Shown: positions 1-8,333, numbered from the stretch's first letter. The stretch is DNA of 49,266 nucleotides from an uncultured Ruminococcus sp. (GCA_902802105.1 CADCKR010000006.1:1-49266); one strand, 5' to 3'. A program made the numbers and translations. The notes: a model not told the origin generated them from the sequence alone.

Positions 1-1133
1 GGAACGAACTTTGCCTGTTTATTCCACTTTTCATTCTGCAATTTATCAAAGGCGAGCGCGCGGTCTATCCTGCCCCTGAGTATCGGTGTAGGCGTACCGT
101 CAGACCTTATTGCACAGCCGAGAATAATGATATAGTCCATCGGCTGTTTTATTTTGTATCTGGTCGAAGCAAGGGCGCAGACTATCGTTGAGACAAGCAT
201 ACATTCAAGGTAGCAGAACGCAAACGAAACACCCGAATTCACAACTGTCAGAAGCATCTGAACGGTTTCTTTGTAAGCGTATCTGTTGCTGCCCGAAATA
301 TACAGGATCACCATACCCGCCAGAACCATAAAGCCGAGCATGATACCCAACAGGTTGCGCACTCCGAAGCCCTCGTGCCGCACAAGCTGTATATTGCTGA
401 TGCTCAGAAGCAGGCAGAACAGCGCAAACGGGATAAATGTGAAATTAACAAAGTTAACGCTTATCTGGCTGACCATATACAGGTAGTTCTGGACATTAAA
501 GATATCGCAGAAGCCCCAGCTTATAATGCTGTCATAAACAGACAGGATAAGTATTATCGCCATAAAGAAGACAATGCCGAAAAGACTTACCATTGAATAG
601 GTGAAGTCGCCGTTTTTAGCCTTTTCTTTTACAGAAAGTCCCAAAGTTATTATCAGGACAAGCATTATGGCGTCAAAGAGGAAAACGATGCTCCAAAGTC
701 CGTTATAGTTGTCAAAGGAGAGATCATATATCATCCCGAACGGCATTACAAGGAAATCGCTGTGATATTCCTTTTGTTCAACGGTATGCTTTGACACTGC
801 ATTATTGTTTTCGTCAATGATATCAATATCGTAGATATCTTCATAATAAACTGACAGTGAAACTTTTCCCGAACCGACACTTTTCAGATCGACACGCAGA
901 CTGTTGATCATCCCGCCGAAAATTTCGCTGTTTCTTTCCATTCTGACGCCTTCGACCTCTATCATTCCCTTGTCAGAGTCTTCAACACGGACATTTTCAA
1001 TATTGGTCGTACCCTCCAGCATCAGATTAATGGTATATCGGCTTGAATAGCTGCAAAGAAAAATGAAATACCCTACAAATAGCAGTATAATTGAAACAAT
1101 GCAAAATATGTACCTTGGCTTTATTCTTTTCAA
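1..1133 (-). CDS. DUF218 (YdcF/SanA/ElyC-like) multi-pass membrane protein, 3' end outside window
   Basis: This is the N-terminal 377 codons of a membrane protein that runs off the left edge of the window. It opens with a TTG codon preceded by GGGAGGGA at good spacing. Residues about 6-28 form one membrane segment, followed by an extracytoplasmic domain of about 115 residues. Then come roughly six more hydrophobic segments. The last visible residues read DYIIILGCAIRSDGTPTP followed by an LRGRIDRA stretch, which is the start of a DUF218 domain. DUF218 proteins such as YdcF, SanA and ElyC are linked to envelope integrity, but their substrate is mostly unknown. The family call is firm; the role is open. 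The gene is absent from a plain ATG-based ORF search because of its TTG start and the truncation. Confidence 0.8.
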   Translation of the reverse strand, partial: MKRIKPRYIFCIVSIILLFVGYFIFLCSYSSRYTINLMLEGTTNIENVRVEDSDKGMIEVEGVRMERNSEIFGGMINSLRVDLKSVGSGKVSLSVYYEDIYDIDIIDENNNAVSKHTVEQKEYHSDFLVMPFGMIYDLSFDNYNGLWSIVFLFDAIMLVLIITLGLSVKEKAKNGDFTYSMVSLFGIVFFMAIILILSVYDSIISWGFCDIFNVQNYLYMVSQISVNFVNFTFIPFALFCLLLSISNIQLVRHEGFGVRNLLGIMLGFMVLAGMVILYISGSNRYAYKETVQMLLTVVNSGVSFAFCYLECMLVSTIVCALASTRYKIKQPMDYIIILGCAIRSDGTPTPILRGRIDRALAFDKLQNEKWNKQAKFV

Positions 1134-1230
1134 TATTACTTCCCTCCCTTTATACTAATACCTGACAAAAAGCAGACAATTTTTGCGGTCAGGAATCAGT
1201 ATTACGCCGCGCCAAAGTATAACGAAAAAA

Positions 1231-1301
1231 GAATAGTGAATAGAGAATAGCACAAAACGCTCTTCGGCAATTCACTATTAACTATTCTCTATTCACTATT
1301 C
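1231..1301. repeat. AATAG inverted repeat (family C) beyond the tRNA cluster
   Basis: A perfect 20-bp inverted repeat pairs positions 1231-1250 with 1282-1301, built from GAATAGTGAATAGAGAATAG and its complement, around a 31-nt loop. A related copy, with the same loop core (AAACGC..TCGGC) and one mismatch in the arms, lies beyond ssrA at 42104-42162. It is non-coding on both strands. Confidence 0.85.
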
Positions 1302-1313
1302 GTTATTCTCTCT

Positions 1314-1340
1314 GCCCCGGAACATCAGCGCGGGGCTTTT
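1314..1340. terminator. GCCCCG/CGGGGC hairpin, probable terminator of the tRNA operon
   Basis: GCCCCG (1314-1319) pairs with CGGGGC (1331-1336). It lies two bases past the 3' end of tRNA-Cys. A T-run (1337-1340) follows it only on the plus strand, where no gene ends, so action on the tRNA transcript is inferred from position. The same stem closes the ssrA region at 42179-42202. Confidence 0.5.
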
Positions 1341-1341
1341 C

Positions 1342-1413
1342 AGGTGACACCCGGATTTGAACCGGGGAATGAGAGTTTTGCAGACTCTTGCCTTACCACT
1401 TGGCTATGTCACC
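1342..1413 (-). tRNA. tRNA-Cys (GCA)
   Basis: The cloverleaf folds completely: acceptor GGTGACA/TGTCACC, D arm GCC..GGC, anticodon loop CTGCAAA giving GCA, and a TTCAAAT T-loop. The discriminator is U73, as expected for tRNA-Cys. Unlike its four neighbours it does not encode the 3' CCA (the next bases are GAA), so CCA must be added by the nucleotidyltransferase. Confidence 0.95.
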
Positions 1414-1448
1414 TAATAAAAAAGAGCTTAACAGTAATATTAAGCTCA

Positions 1449-1524
1449 TGGAGCGGATGACGAGGCTCGAACTCGCTACCTCAACCTTGGCAAGGTTGCG
1501 CTCTACCAGATGAGCTACATCCGC
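1449..1524 (-). tRNA. tRNA-Gly (GCC)
   Basis: A full cloverleaf is visible with acceptor GCGGATG/CATCCGC, anticodon loop TTGCCAA (GCC), a TTCGAGC T-loop, discriminator U and an encoded CCA. It is the fourth gene of the five-tRNA transcript. Confidence 0.95.
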
Positions 1525-1527
1525 AAA

Positions 1528-1603
1528 TGGTGCCTTCGGGCGGAATCGAACCACCGACACGGGGATTTTCAGTCCCCTGCTCTACCGACTGAGCTACAAA
1601 GGC
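1528..1603 (-). tRNA. tRNA-Phe (GAA)
   Basis: The cloverleaf has acceptor GCCTTTG/CGAAGGC (one T-G pair), anticodon loop CTGAAAA (GAA), discriminator A and an encoded CCA. It is third in the cluster and only 3 bases separate it from tRNA-Gly. Confidence 0.95.
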
Positions 1604-1606
1604 AAG

Positions 1607-1683
1607 TGGCGATCCGGAACGGGATCGAACCGTCGACCTCTAGCGTGACAGGCTAGCGTTCTAACCAGCTGAACTACCGGACC
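1607..1683 (-). tRNA. tRNA-Asp (GTC)
   Basis: The cloverleaf has acceptor GGTCCGG/CCGGATC, anticodon loop CTGTCAC (GTC), discriminator G as tRNA-Asp requires, and an encoded CCA. It is second in the cluster. Confidence 0.95.
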
Positions 1684-1686
1684 GTG

Positions 1687-1762
1687 TGGTGGGAACAACA
1701 GGGCTCGAACCTGTGACCCTCTGCTTGTAAGGCAGATGCTCTCCCAGCTGAGCTATGCTCCC
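1687..1762 (-). tRNA. tRNA-Val (TAC)
   Basis: This is the first tRNA of the cluster. Its acceptor begins GGGAGCA, the anticodon is TAC (loop CTTACAA), the discriminator is A and CCA is encoded. The promoter lies about 63 bases upstream. Confidence 0.95.
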
Positions 1763-1824
1763 ATCATGTCTTTAAGAGCGGCTTTGTTTCTTTCGTTTCT
1801 GCCGTATCTCTCAGCGACTTCATT

Positions 1825-1853
1825 ATAATATCACACTGTCGGTCGTTTGTCAA
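1825..1853 (-). promoter_or_regulatory. sigma-A promoter of the tRNA cluster
   Basis: The -35 box TTGACA (1853-1848) and -10 box TATTAT (1830-1825) are separated by 17 nt. They drive leftward transcription into tRNA-Val. The 1795-1986 gap otherwise holds only AT-rich sequence. Confidence 0.85.
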
Positions 1854-1986
1854 GCATTTTTTGAATTTTTTTTCAAATATTTTTCCTTATTGTCAAAACC
1901 CGCCTTTTATGCGGCTTTTGGCGTCATGCTGTTTTTCTCCGGTAATATATAATATGCAGCTGCTCTGAAAAAATTACAAAAAATTT

Positions 1987-2361
1987 TTACTCGGTAAACT
2001 GCTCCACCGGTATGCCAAGCTTTGTTAAAATATCCACAAAGCCGTCATACACCTCGTCCCTTGAAAAATCGGCGCTTTCAAGCTCCTTGTCCGTCATAGC
2101 GTTCAGCCTTTGATAAAAGTCTGTAGCAAGCTCTACATATCTGTCAGAGAACTCTATGTTTTCAAAAAGCACGTCCTCTGCCCCGCAGATATCGCCCTCC
2201 TTCAGCAGACGCATTATCATATAATACACCTCGTCCGTATGCGGCAGTATATCCGATACTCCGGGCTCATATTTTACAAGATCCTTTTTAAATACCAGAC
2301 TTGAAACGAACCTTGCGACTATATCTATCTGACGCATTACCCAATCATCCTGAAATCCCAT
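1987..2361 (-). CDS. DUF6483-type hypothetical protein
   Basis: This is a soluble protein of 124 residues of unknown function. I place the start at the ATG giving MGFQDDWVMRQID, because GGAGG sits 6 bases before it and the upstream flavoprotein gene stops one base earlier (TAA-A-ATG). Longer readings would overlap that gene. The opening (M-x-FQ-D-x-x-MRQI) and the all-helical, acidic composition match small Firmicutes proteins grouped as DUF6483, from memory of the family. No catalytic motif is visible. It is translationally coupled to the flavoprotein and RpiR regulator, so the three probably form one operon. Confidence 0.7.
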   Translation of the reverse strand: MGFQDDWVMRQIDIVARFVSSLVFKKDLVKYEPGVSDILPHTDEVYYMIMRLLKEGDICGAEDVLFENIEFSDRYVELATDFYQRLNAMTDKELESADFSRDEVYDGFVDILTKLGIPVEQFTE

Positions 2362-2362
2362 T

Positions 2363-3601
2363 TTATCCTCCGTTTCCCGAACCCGCAAGCGCTCCTGTCG
2401 AAAAAGCGCACTGCAAATTGAATCCGCCTGTATAAGCGTCAACGTCAATGACCTCTCCGGCAAAATAAAGCCCTCTTACAAGCCTTGACTCCATAGTCCT
2501 GGGGTCTATCTCCTTTACAGAAACGCCGCCTGACGTTACAATAGCCTCCTCTATCGGACGAAAGCCCTCTATCGTAAGAGAGAAATCCTTAAGCAGCGCT
2601 GCTATCCTCCTGCGCTCAGTCCTTGTAAGCTCGCTGCACTTCCTTGATGCAGGCACACCCGACATACGCACAAACATTCCTACCATACCTGCCGGCAAAA
2701 GAGAGCGCATTAGCTGCGGCATCGTTTCTGTATGCCTTGCGCCTGTTTCACGCAGAAGACGCGCATCAAGCTTTTCTTCCGAAAGTGCAGGCTTAAGGTC
2801 TATCGAGATACGGTATCTCCCGCTTTCCATCTCTCGCAGATGTGCGCTTGCGCTGAGAATTACAGCGCCCGACAGCCCGTAATGCATAAACTGCAGCTCT
2901 CCGAAATCGCTGTATATCCTCCTGCCGCCGTTTTTCATGTCATAAACCGTCAGCGCAGCATTCTTTATCAGCAGCTTGTCCGCTTCACTGTCTATAGGTT
3001 CTGCTGTTATCAGCGGCACGAGAGAAGGCTTTAACGGAACTATAGTATGACCTGCCTTTTCAGCGAAAGCATAGCCGTCGCCGGTGGAGCCTGTCAGCGG
3101 ATAGGAACAGCCGCCCGATGCAATTATTATCCTGTCGAAGTCATATCTTTTGCCGCCGGAAACAACGCCCTTTACCTCACCGTTTTCTATAATGATATCG
3201 CTCACGGCATTGAAAATTATCCTGCATCCCTCACGCCTTGCCGCCCTGAGCAGCGTGTCGGCAACATCATAAGCCCTGTCGGACACGGGAAAGACCCTCC
3301 CGCCGCGCTCTGTTTTCAGCGGCAGACCGTTCTCTTCAAAGAAGTTCATAGTATCAGCCGGCGAAAACCTTGTCAATGCGCTGTAGAGAAATCTTCCGTT
3401 AGTAGGCGTGTTTGAAATGACTGTTTTCACATCGCAGTTATTTGTAAGGTTGCAGCGTCCTTTTCCGGTTATGCACAGCTTTCTGCCTATTTTTTGATTT
3501 TTCTCAAAAACAGTGACGCTTCCGCCGTTTCCGGCAGCAAATACCGCCGCCATCATTCCTGCCGCTCCTGCTCCGATAACCGCTGTCTTACTGCCGGTCA
3601 A
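2363..3601 (-). CDS. HI0933/YhiN-family FAD-dependent oxidoreductase
   Basis: This is a flavoprotein of 412 residues. The N-terminus carries a Rossmann FAD-binding motif (GAGAAGMMAA, about residues 10-19) followed by EKN and KLCITGKGRCNLTN, the signature of the HI0933/YhiN family. The C-terminus has GGVSVKEID and LYFAGEVIDVDAYTGGFNLQ, the second FAD contact. Length is normal for the family. Members are flavoproteins of poorly defined substrate; the BaiN relatives reduce bile-acid intermediates, but that role should not be assumed here. The start is TTG, overlapping the RpiR stop codon as TTGA, which indicates translational coupling. Confidence 0.9.
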   Translation of the reverse strand: MTGSKTAVIGAGAAGMMAAVFAAGNGGSVTVFEKNQKIGRKLCITGKGRCNLTNNCDVKTVISNTPTNGRFLYSALTRFSPADTMNFFEENGLPLKTERGGRVFPVSDRAYDVADTLLRAARREGCRIIFNAVSDIIIENGEVKGVVSGGKRYDFDRIIIASGGCSYPLTGSTGDGYAFAEKAGHTIVPLKPSLVPLITAEPIDSEADKLLIKNAALTVYDMKNGGRRIYSDFGELQFMHYGLSGAVILSASAHLREMESGRYRISIDLKPALSEEKLDARLLRETGARHTETMPQLMRSLLPAGMVGMFVRMSGVPASRKCSELTRTERRRIAALLKDFSLTIEGFRPIEEAIVTSGGVSVKEIDPRTMESRLVRGLYFAGEVIDVDAYTGGFNLQCAFSTGALAGSGNGG

Positions 3602-4473
3602 TCCATATCATCCTTCCTGTTGTTCTGGTAAACGTCATATTCCTGCCAGATATTTTCAAGCACCCCAAAGGTATCCTTGACTTCCTTTTCCATTTTGAGC
3701 ACAGTAGCAACAATAAGCGCATTTATCATGCTGAGCGGCGCTACAAGCGAATCCACCACCGCCGCCATATCGCTTTTGGCTATAAGTATATGGTCAGCCA
3801 CCGCCGCAAGCGGGCTTGACATACTGTCGGTTATGGCTATGACCCTTGTACCGCGCCTTTTGGCAAATGTCATTGCCTGAATAGCCGCATTGGAATATCT
3901 GGGGAAGCTGATGCCGATTATAACATCATCCTGAGATATCCTGAAAAGCTTTTCATATATTTCAGTTTCGCCGTAGTTGCTTATGACCTTCACGTTTTCA
4001 AATATCAGCGAATAATAGTAGCCAAGAAAAGAAGCCAGTGCCGCAGAGCTCCTGACCGCAAAAATATATATGGTTTTTGCGTGTGAAACGGCATCGACAG
4101 CCGCTTCAAAGTCCTTTTTTGACGTTTCCTCAAGTGTCTTGCGTATCTTGTCTATATCCTTGTTGAGAACATTTTCAAGGACATTGCCTCCGCTAAGACG
4201 GCTTTGTGTGACCTCGATACGCTGCACAGAAGTAAGCTTGTCCCTTATCATCTCCTGCATAGCCTTCTGCATCTGCGGATAGCCTTCATATCCCAGTTCT
4301 GTAGCAAAGCGGACTACTGTAGATTCGCTCACGCCCACAGTACTGCCCAGTCTGGAAGCAGTCATAAAGGCCGCCTTATCGTAATGTCCGGAGATAAATC
4401 CGGCGATAAGCCTTTGGCCCTTTGAGAATCTATGCTTTTGTTCATCAATTTTTGCCAGCAAATTTTTATTCAT
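3598..4473 (-). CDS. MurR/RpiR-family transcriptional regulator (HTH + SIS)
   Basis: This regulator has 291 residues. Residues 1-77 form the RpiR-type helix-turn-helix (SRLGSTVGVSESTVVRFATELGYEGYPQMQ). Residues about 120-260 form a SIS sugar-phosphate-binding domain. Members bind phosphosugars such as N-acetylmuramate-6-P or ribose-5-P and usually control adjacent sugar catabolism. No sugar gene adjoins it; it heads an operon with the flavoprotein and DUF6483 gene, so its regulon cannot be read from context. No clear promoter is visible upstream, where family A repeat sequence begins within 30 bases. Confidence 0.9.
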   Translation of the reverse strand: MNKNLLAKIDEQKHRFSKGQRLIAGFISGHYDKAAFMTASRLGSTVGVSESTVVRFATELGYEGYPQMQKAMQEMIRDKLTSVQRIEVTQSRLSGGNVLENVLNKDIDKIRKTLEETSKKDFEAAVDAVSHAKTIYIFAVRSSAALASFLGYYYSLIFENVKVISNYGETEIYEKLFRISQDDVIIGISFPRYSNAAIQAMTFAKRRGTRVIAITDSMSSPLAAVADHILIAKSDMAAVVDSLVAPLSMINALIVATVLKMEKEVKDTFGVLENIWQEYDVYQNNRKDDMD

Positions 4474-4499
4474 AAATAATCACCTACATTTCACACTTA

Positions 4500-4680
4500 A
4501 ATTGCCGCGCCCGATTCGGCGCAGAGCCTGCGGCGGCAAGCTGCCGCGCCCAATTCGCTTCTTGTTCAACACATACTGTAGTCAATGCCGCCACGGAAAG
4601 TAAATCAGCGTCTGTAAAAGAAAGTTTTTGCAAAGCACCGCGAATGCACCAACTTCTACGGGCGCAGAGCCTGCGCCGCC
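4500..4680. repeat. Family A dispersed intergenic repeat copy
   Basis: The gap between rpiR and the nitroreductase is filled by family A material. It has GGCGGCAAGCTGCCG palindromes, CGCTTCTTGTTCAACACATAC, GTAAATCAGCGTCTGTAAAAG and TTTTTGCAAAGCAC followed by ACTTCTACGGG. The same blocks recur near 8.0, 8.2, 17.4, 28.7, 42.6 and 49.2 kb. Confidence 0.85.
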
Positions 4681-4690
4681 GGCGGCAAGT

Positions 4691-5215
4691 TCAGACATAG
4701 TATGTTCTGTTTTCTTTTCTCGGCGCAGCAGCGGGAAGGGCGCCGTCATAATATCCTATAACACAATGGCCTATTCCCTCATAGTCGCCCTCTATGCCAA
4801 GACTTTTAAGGAAGGCTTTGCCCTTTTCGCTTTCAAATTCCTCTTTGGCACGGTGTATCCAGCAGCTTCCCAAGCCAAGAGAATGAGCCGCAAGCATAAG
4901 CTCGCCCATCACAAGACTTCCGTCATAAATGTATGTCGGGCGGCTCTTGTCGGCAAGAACAATAAGCACAACAGGCGCGCCGTAAAACGGGTCGAAGCCC
5001 TCGTTCCAGCCGCCGATAATGCGGTTATCCTCCGAAAGACTGTCGCGTATCTTCTTGTCGGTAACTGCTATTATTATTGCGGACTGATATCCTCTGCCGC
5101 TCGCTGCGTATGTTCCGGCTTTTACTATCTCGTCAATAAGCTCCTTAGGTACTTCCTGAGCATTAAAGCTCCTTATGCTTCTTCTCTCGGTTATTGCCTT
5201 TATCACATCATTCAT
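4691..5215 (-). CDS. Nitroreductase-family protein
   Basis: This is an FMN-dependent nitroreductase-like enzyme of 174 residues. It opens with AITERRSIRSFNAQEVP, the FMN-phosphate-binding RRSIRxF motif. Centrally it has GELMLAAHSLGLGSCWI, typical of the family. The length matches short single-domain nitroreductases that dimerise around FMN and use NAD(P)H; the substrate cannot be told. I chose the second ATG (MNDVIKAI) since the GGAAG ribosome site abuts the first ATG but lies 9 bases from this one. It stands alone, flanked by repeat DNA upstream of the kinase gene's 3' end. Confidence 0.9.
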   Translation of the reverse strand: MNDVIKAITERRSIRSFNAQEVPKELIDEIVKAGTYAASGRGYQSAIIIAVTDKKIRDSLSEDNRIIGGWNEGFDPFYGAPVVLIVLADKSRPTYIYDGSLVMGELMLAAHSLGLGSCWIHRAKEEFESEKGKAFLKSLGIEGDYEGIGHCVIGYYDGALPAAAPRKENRTYYV

Positions 5216-5284
5216 AATTATCATCTTCCTTTCATGCTGATCTATGCCTGATTTTTGCCAAGCTCAGAGCTCAGATGACCCGTA

Positions 5285-7744
5285 TCAGCCGTAACCGCCC
5301 GAAAATAAGACCTGCGCATCACATTCGCTGTCCCAGTCCTTTGCCCAGAGAACAGGCACTGTAGAAAACTCAGGAATTTCTATACGCTGTGACGACTGCC
5401 AGTATCGGAACACCGAACCGCCCATCATAGTAACGTTCTTGCCTATCACAATGCGTGAGATACCCGTACATCCCGAAAATGCATAACCGCCTATACTCGT
5501 CAGCGATGTCGGCAGCTCTATTGAGGTTATGCCCGTACAGCCGTCAAACGCCCAGTTTTCAATACTCCACACACCGTAGGGTATAGAGATATCGCCGCTC
5601 TTTGCTTCGGGACACTTGATAAGATCAAGCTTTGATTTGCTGTAGAGTATGCCGTCCTGTGAAGAAAAGCTTTTATTCTTTACATCAACATTGAACGAGG
5701 AAATATTCTTGCAGTTTATGAATACCTCATCCTCAATATCCTCAAGCCCTGCCGGAATATTGAAGCCGGTAAGCGATGAGCAGCCGCGGAAGGATGACTC
5801 TCCGAGTATTTTTACGCTGTCTGAAATATACACCTTTTCAAGCTTTGAACAGTCATAAAAACTGAACGAGCCGATGCGCGTCACGCCGTCCTCTATCCTG
5901 ACAGACTTCACCAGTCCGGAAAAATCAAACCAGGGTGCGCTGCACTTGACGCCCGGAGTACCGTTTTCAAGTATCACATATTTCAGCGACTGGTCATCCA
6001 TTGCGCCCTTGCCGCTTATAGTAAGCGTGCCGCTGTCCTTGTCAAGAACATATCTCACGTCTGCGCCGCACTTGCCCTTTATAACGGATGTATCCTGCTG
6101 CTCTACAAGCAGGCTGAAAACATCACTCATGCCGCCATATCTGACAGTCACCTTCTTTTCGCCCGGTGTATCCGAGCTGAAACCGCTGAACGTACACTCC
6201 GCAGCCGGTATATCCTTCTTTGTGCCGTCACTGTAGCCCGCTTCTATCCTGATGCCCGCAGTATCCAGACTTTCGTTAAGATAATAGGTAGTCTTTGTCG
6301 GCGCAGAAACGACCTTCAGCGACACAAGCTCAACCTTTGACGGCTCTGCGCTTGGCTCTGCGCTGCTCTCGTCTGCACTCACAGACGAGGACACCGGCTC
6401 TGCGCTGCTCTCGGCTGCGCTCACATACGAGGACACCGGCTCTGCGCTGCTTTCGGCTGCGCTCACATACGAGGACACCGGCTCTGCGCTGCTTTCGGTA
6501 AACGGCGAGCTGACATTGCCGCTCTGCTCCTGCGCGCCTGAGCTTGTCTCTGATGCTGACGTCTGACTTGCAGGCGGCTTTTGCAGGACGAGTATCGTCA
6601 CCACGCAGGCGGCAGCTATCAAAGCTATAAACACGGGAATTATTATCCTGAGCTTGCTTTTTTTATTATGGTTATGCGCAGCTTCCGGTGACTGCTGAGC
6701 AACAGCAGGCGTACTGCTTCCCGGAACAGTCATTGTCTGCATTGATGAAGCCGAACCTGCGCTCATCGTCTGTACGGAAGGATCCGCATTTGAAACAGCC
6801 TGAGCGACAGACTGTATGTTGCCCTCTAAAAGAGCTTCAAGTGTCTTTCGCATATCGCGCGGCTTCTGCCATCTGTCGGCAGGAGAGTATTCGCAGGCCT
6901 TCATTATCACGGCGGCAAGCTGCGGATTTTTGCAGTACATCGGCGCAGGCAGCTTATCTCCGCGGAAGCGCCTGATATTCGCATTTTCAACGGTCTGGGC
7001 GTCCACTGTAGGTATATTCGTCGGAACAAACGGCGCCTTGTTGCCGTTGAGCAGTCTGTACATCACTATTCCGAGAGAATAGATATCGGCAGTGATATTT
7101 GCGCTTTTGCCCATAGATATCTCAGGCGACATATATGTATAGGTACCTCTTACAGTCATTCCTACATTTGTATTGGAGAGGACCTTTGATTCGCCGAAAT
7201 CGCCCAGCTTGTAAACTCCCACCGAATTGACAAAAATATTGGCAGGCTTTATATCGCGGTGTATAATATTATGCTTGTCGAGAACTTCAAGAGCCGAGCA
7301 GATATCTATTCCAAGCTTTACTATATCCTTTTCGGTGAAGCTGTTCTCACGCATATATTTAGGCAGCGCCGTAAGATGCTCCATGCGTATAAAAATATCG
7401 TAGCCTGCTCCGTCCGCCTTGGGTATGATGCAGTGATCCTCATAGGACACTATGTTTGTGTTGCCCCTGAGCGCATAACAAAAGTTTATCTCACTTATCA
7501 TTTTGTCCCTTACGGCGTCATAATACCTGACGACCGAACTTTCGTCCGACACAACGCCCTCTGATATCAGGCTTTCTGCATTAACGCTGTCATTCGGTAT
7601 GGATATATGCTTGACCGCCGAAGTATAAGTATTTCCGTATTCGGTTTTTTCAGCCCTGTATACAGCGCCGAAGGTGCCCTTGCCTATAAGCTCTTTAACG
7701 TACCATTCACCCCACAAGGGTGAAAAGGAGGAAATATCCGACAT
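5285..7744 (-). CDS. Membrane Ser/Thr protein kinase with Ig-like and BspA leucine-rich-repeat ectodomain
   Basis: This protein has 819 residues. The Hanks-type kinase spans about residues 10-305: glycine loop GKGTFG at 21-26, Lys45 in SAVK, catalytic HRDIKPAN at 162-169, DFG at 182-184 and TYMSPE at 203-208. A Ser/Thr/Pro-rich juxtamembrane region precedes one membrane segment (about 365-387). Outside lie a three-fold SSAEPVSS repeat linker (415-468), a group 3 bacterial Ig-like domain (about 471-545) and BspA-type LRR_5 repeats (about 590-819). All catalytic residues are present, so it should be active. The sensor side differs from the PASTA repeats of PrkC/StkP. I start at MSDISS, 8 bases after GGAGG, rather than 15 codons upstream. 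No PP2C phosphatase gene is adjacent. Confidence 0.93.
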   Translation of the reverse strand: MSDISSFSPLWGEWYVKELIGKGTFGAVYRAEKTEYGNTYTSAVKHISIPNDSVNAESLISEGVVSDESSVVRYYDAVRDKMISEINFCYALRGNTNIVSYEDHCIIPKADGAGYDIFIRMEHLTALPKYMRENSFTEKDIVKLGIDICSALEVLDKHNIIHRDIKPANIFVNSVGVYKLGDFGESKVLSNTNVGMTVRGTYTYMSPEISMGKSANITADIYSLGIVMYRLLNGNKAPFVPTNIPTVDAQTVENANIRRFRGDKLPAPMYCKNPQLAAVIMKACEYSPADRWQKPRDMRKTLEALLEGNIQSVAQAVSNADPSVQTMSAGSASSMQTMTVPGSSTPAVAQQSPEAAHNHNKKSKLRIIIPVFIALIAAACVVTILVLQKPPASQTSASETSSGAQEQSGNVSSPFTESSAEPVSSYVSAAESSAEPVSSYVSAAESSAEPVSSSVSADESSAEPSAEPSKVELVSLKVVSAPTKTTYYLNESLDTAGIRIEAGYSDGTKKDIPAAECTFSGFSSDTPGEKKVTVRYGGMSDVFSLLVEQQDTSVIKGKCGADVRYVLDKDSGTLTISGKGAMDDQSLKYVILENGTPGVKCSAPWFDFSGLVKSVRIEDGVTRIGSFSFYDCSKLEKVYISDSVKILGESSFRGCSSLTGFNIPAGLEDIEDEVFINCKNISSFNVDVKNKSFSSQDGILYSKSKLDLIKCPEAKSGDISIPYGVWSIENWAFDGCTGITSIELPTSLTSIGGYAFSGCTGISRIVIGKNVTMMGGSVFRYWQSSQRIEIPEFSTVPVLWAKDWDSECDAQVLFSGGYG
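6355..6500. repeat. In-gene tandem repeat coding the kinase SSAEPVSS linker
   Basis: A unit of about 48 bp recurs with few changes inside the kinase gene, encoding ESSAEPVSSYVSAA three times. It is an in-frame coding repeat and its length probably varies between strains. Confidence 0.85.
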
Positions 7745-7779
7745 GATCTCTACCTCCGAACAATTCTTTTTCATTATAC

Positions 7780-7808
7780 ATATTAGCACAAACTAATAAT
7801 ATATTCAA
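7780..7808 (-). promoter_or_regulatory. Probable sigma-A promoter of the kinase gene
   Basis: TTGAAT (7808-7803) and TAATAT (7785-7780) are 17 nt apart. They sit about 36 bases upstream of the kinase ATG. Confidence 0.6.
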
Positions 7809-7820
7809 GCCCCCGCCCCA

Positions 7821-7920
7821 CGGAAATCAATTTTGCTCCGGCGAGTTCACGGGGGAAACCCTTTTCCGGCGGAAAAAGGGTTCTCCCCCGGACCCCCTTC
7901 CTAAAACCGCTGAATTTGAT
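7821..7920. repeat. Family B long-hairpin repeat, copy 1
   Basis: GGGGGAAACCCTTTTCC (7851-7867) faces GGAAAAAGGGTTCTCCCCC (7871-7889) around a 3-nt loop, followed by a GGACCCCC tail and CTAAAACCGCTGAATT. About 75 bp are nearly identical to 28616-28692. A truncated copy lies at 31349-31455. It is non-coding. Confidence 0.88.
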
Positions 7921-7924
7921 CTGC

Positions 7925-8062
7925 CGCTCCCAATTCGCCGGCGAGCCGCCGGTGCCAATTCGGCGCAGGTTTTGCGCTCCCGATTTGGCACAGCAAGTAA
8001 ATCAGCGTCTGTAAAAGGAGTTTTTGCAAATCACTGCGGATGCACCTGCTTCTACGGGCGGC
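7925..8062. repeat. Family A dispersed repeat copy
   Basis: It contains the GTAAATCAGCGTCTGTAAAAG block, TTTTTGCAAA and CTGCTTCTACGGGCGGC, followed by CGCTTCTTGTTCAACACATAC. The block order matches the 4.5-4.7 kb copy. With the copy at 8110-8300 it fills the 7745-8333 gap, which holds no gene. Confidence 0.85.
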
Positions 8063-8109
8063 AAGCTGCCGCTCCCGATTCGCTTCTTGTTCAACACATA
8101 CAGGAAATT

Positions 8110-8300
8110 AGTTAGGAGTGTGGAGTGTGGAGTTAAAATAAACTATCGTCTGCTAAAGAAGTTTTTGCAAAGCACTGCGAATGCACCTGCTTCTACGGGG
8201 ATGACTAAGGAATGAGCAGAACAAAGCGAGTGTAAACGAGCGGAGCGGACACGGCACCGGCGGCTCGCCGGCGCAGGCTCTGCGCCCGAATCACGCAAAA
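8110..8300. repeat. Family A dispersed repeat copy with the long GAGCGGAGCGG extension
   Basis: It begins with GGAGTGTGGAGTGTGGAG, a short motif also seen inverted at about 42652-42680. The TTTTTGCAAAGCAC...CTTCTACGGGGATGACTAA block follows, then GAGCAGAACAAAGCGAG and GAGCGGAGCGGACACGG. The last part is the reverse complement of 17290-17360 and 49150-49220, nearly base for base. Confidence 0.88.
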
Positions 8301-8333
8301 AAACAGGACAGCCAAGGCTGCCCTGCAAAACAA

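Noticed and set aside
4628..5251. Plus-strand frame of 207 residues
   Set aside because: It is antisense to the nitroreductase, which has clear family motifs, and starts inside repeat DNA.
7821..8300. Possible insertion sequence remnant
   Set aside because: There is no transposase fragment or target duplication that I can see; the repeats are better described as small non-autonomous elements.
8024..8328. Short frames on both strands
   Set aside because: They are made of dispersed repeat sequence and lack ribosome sites.
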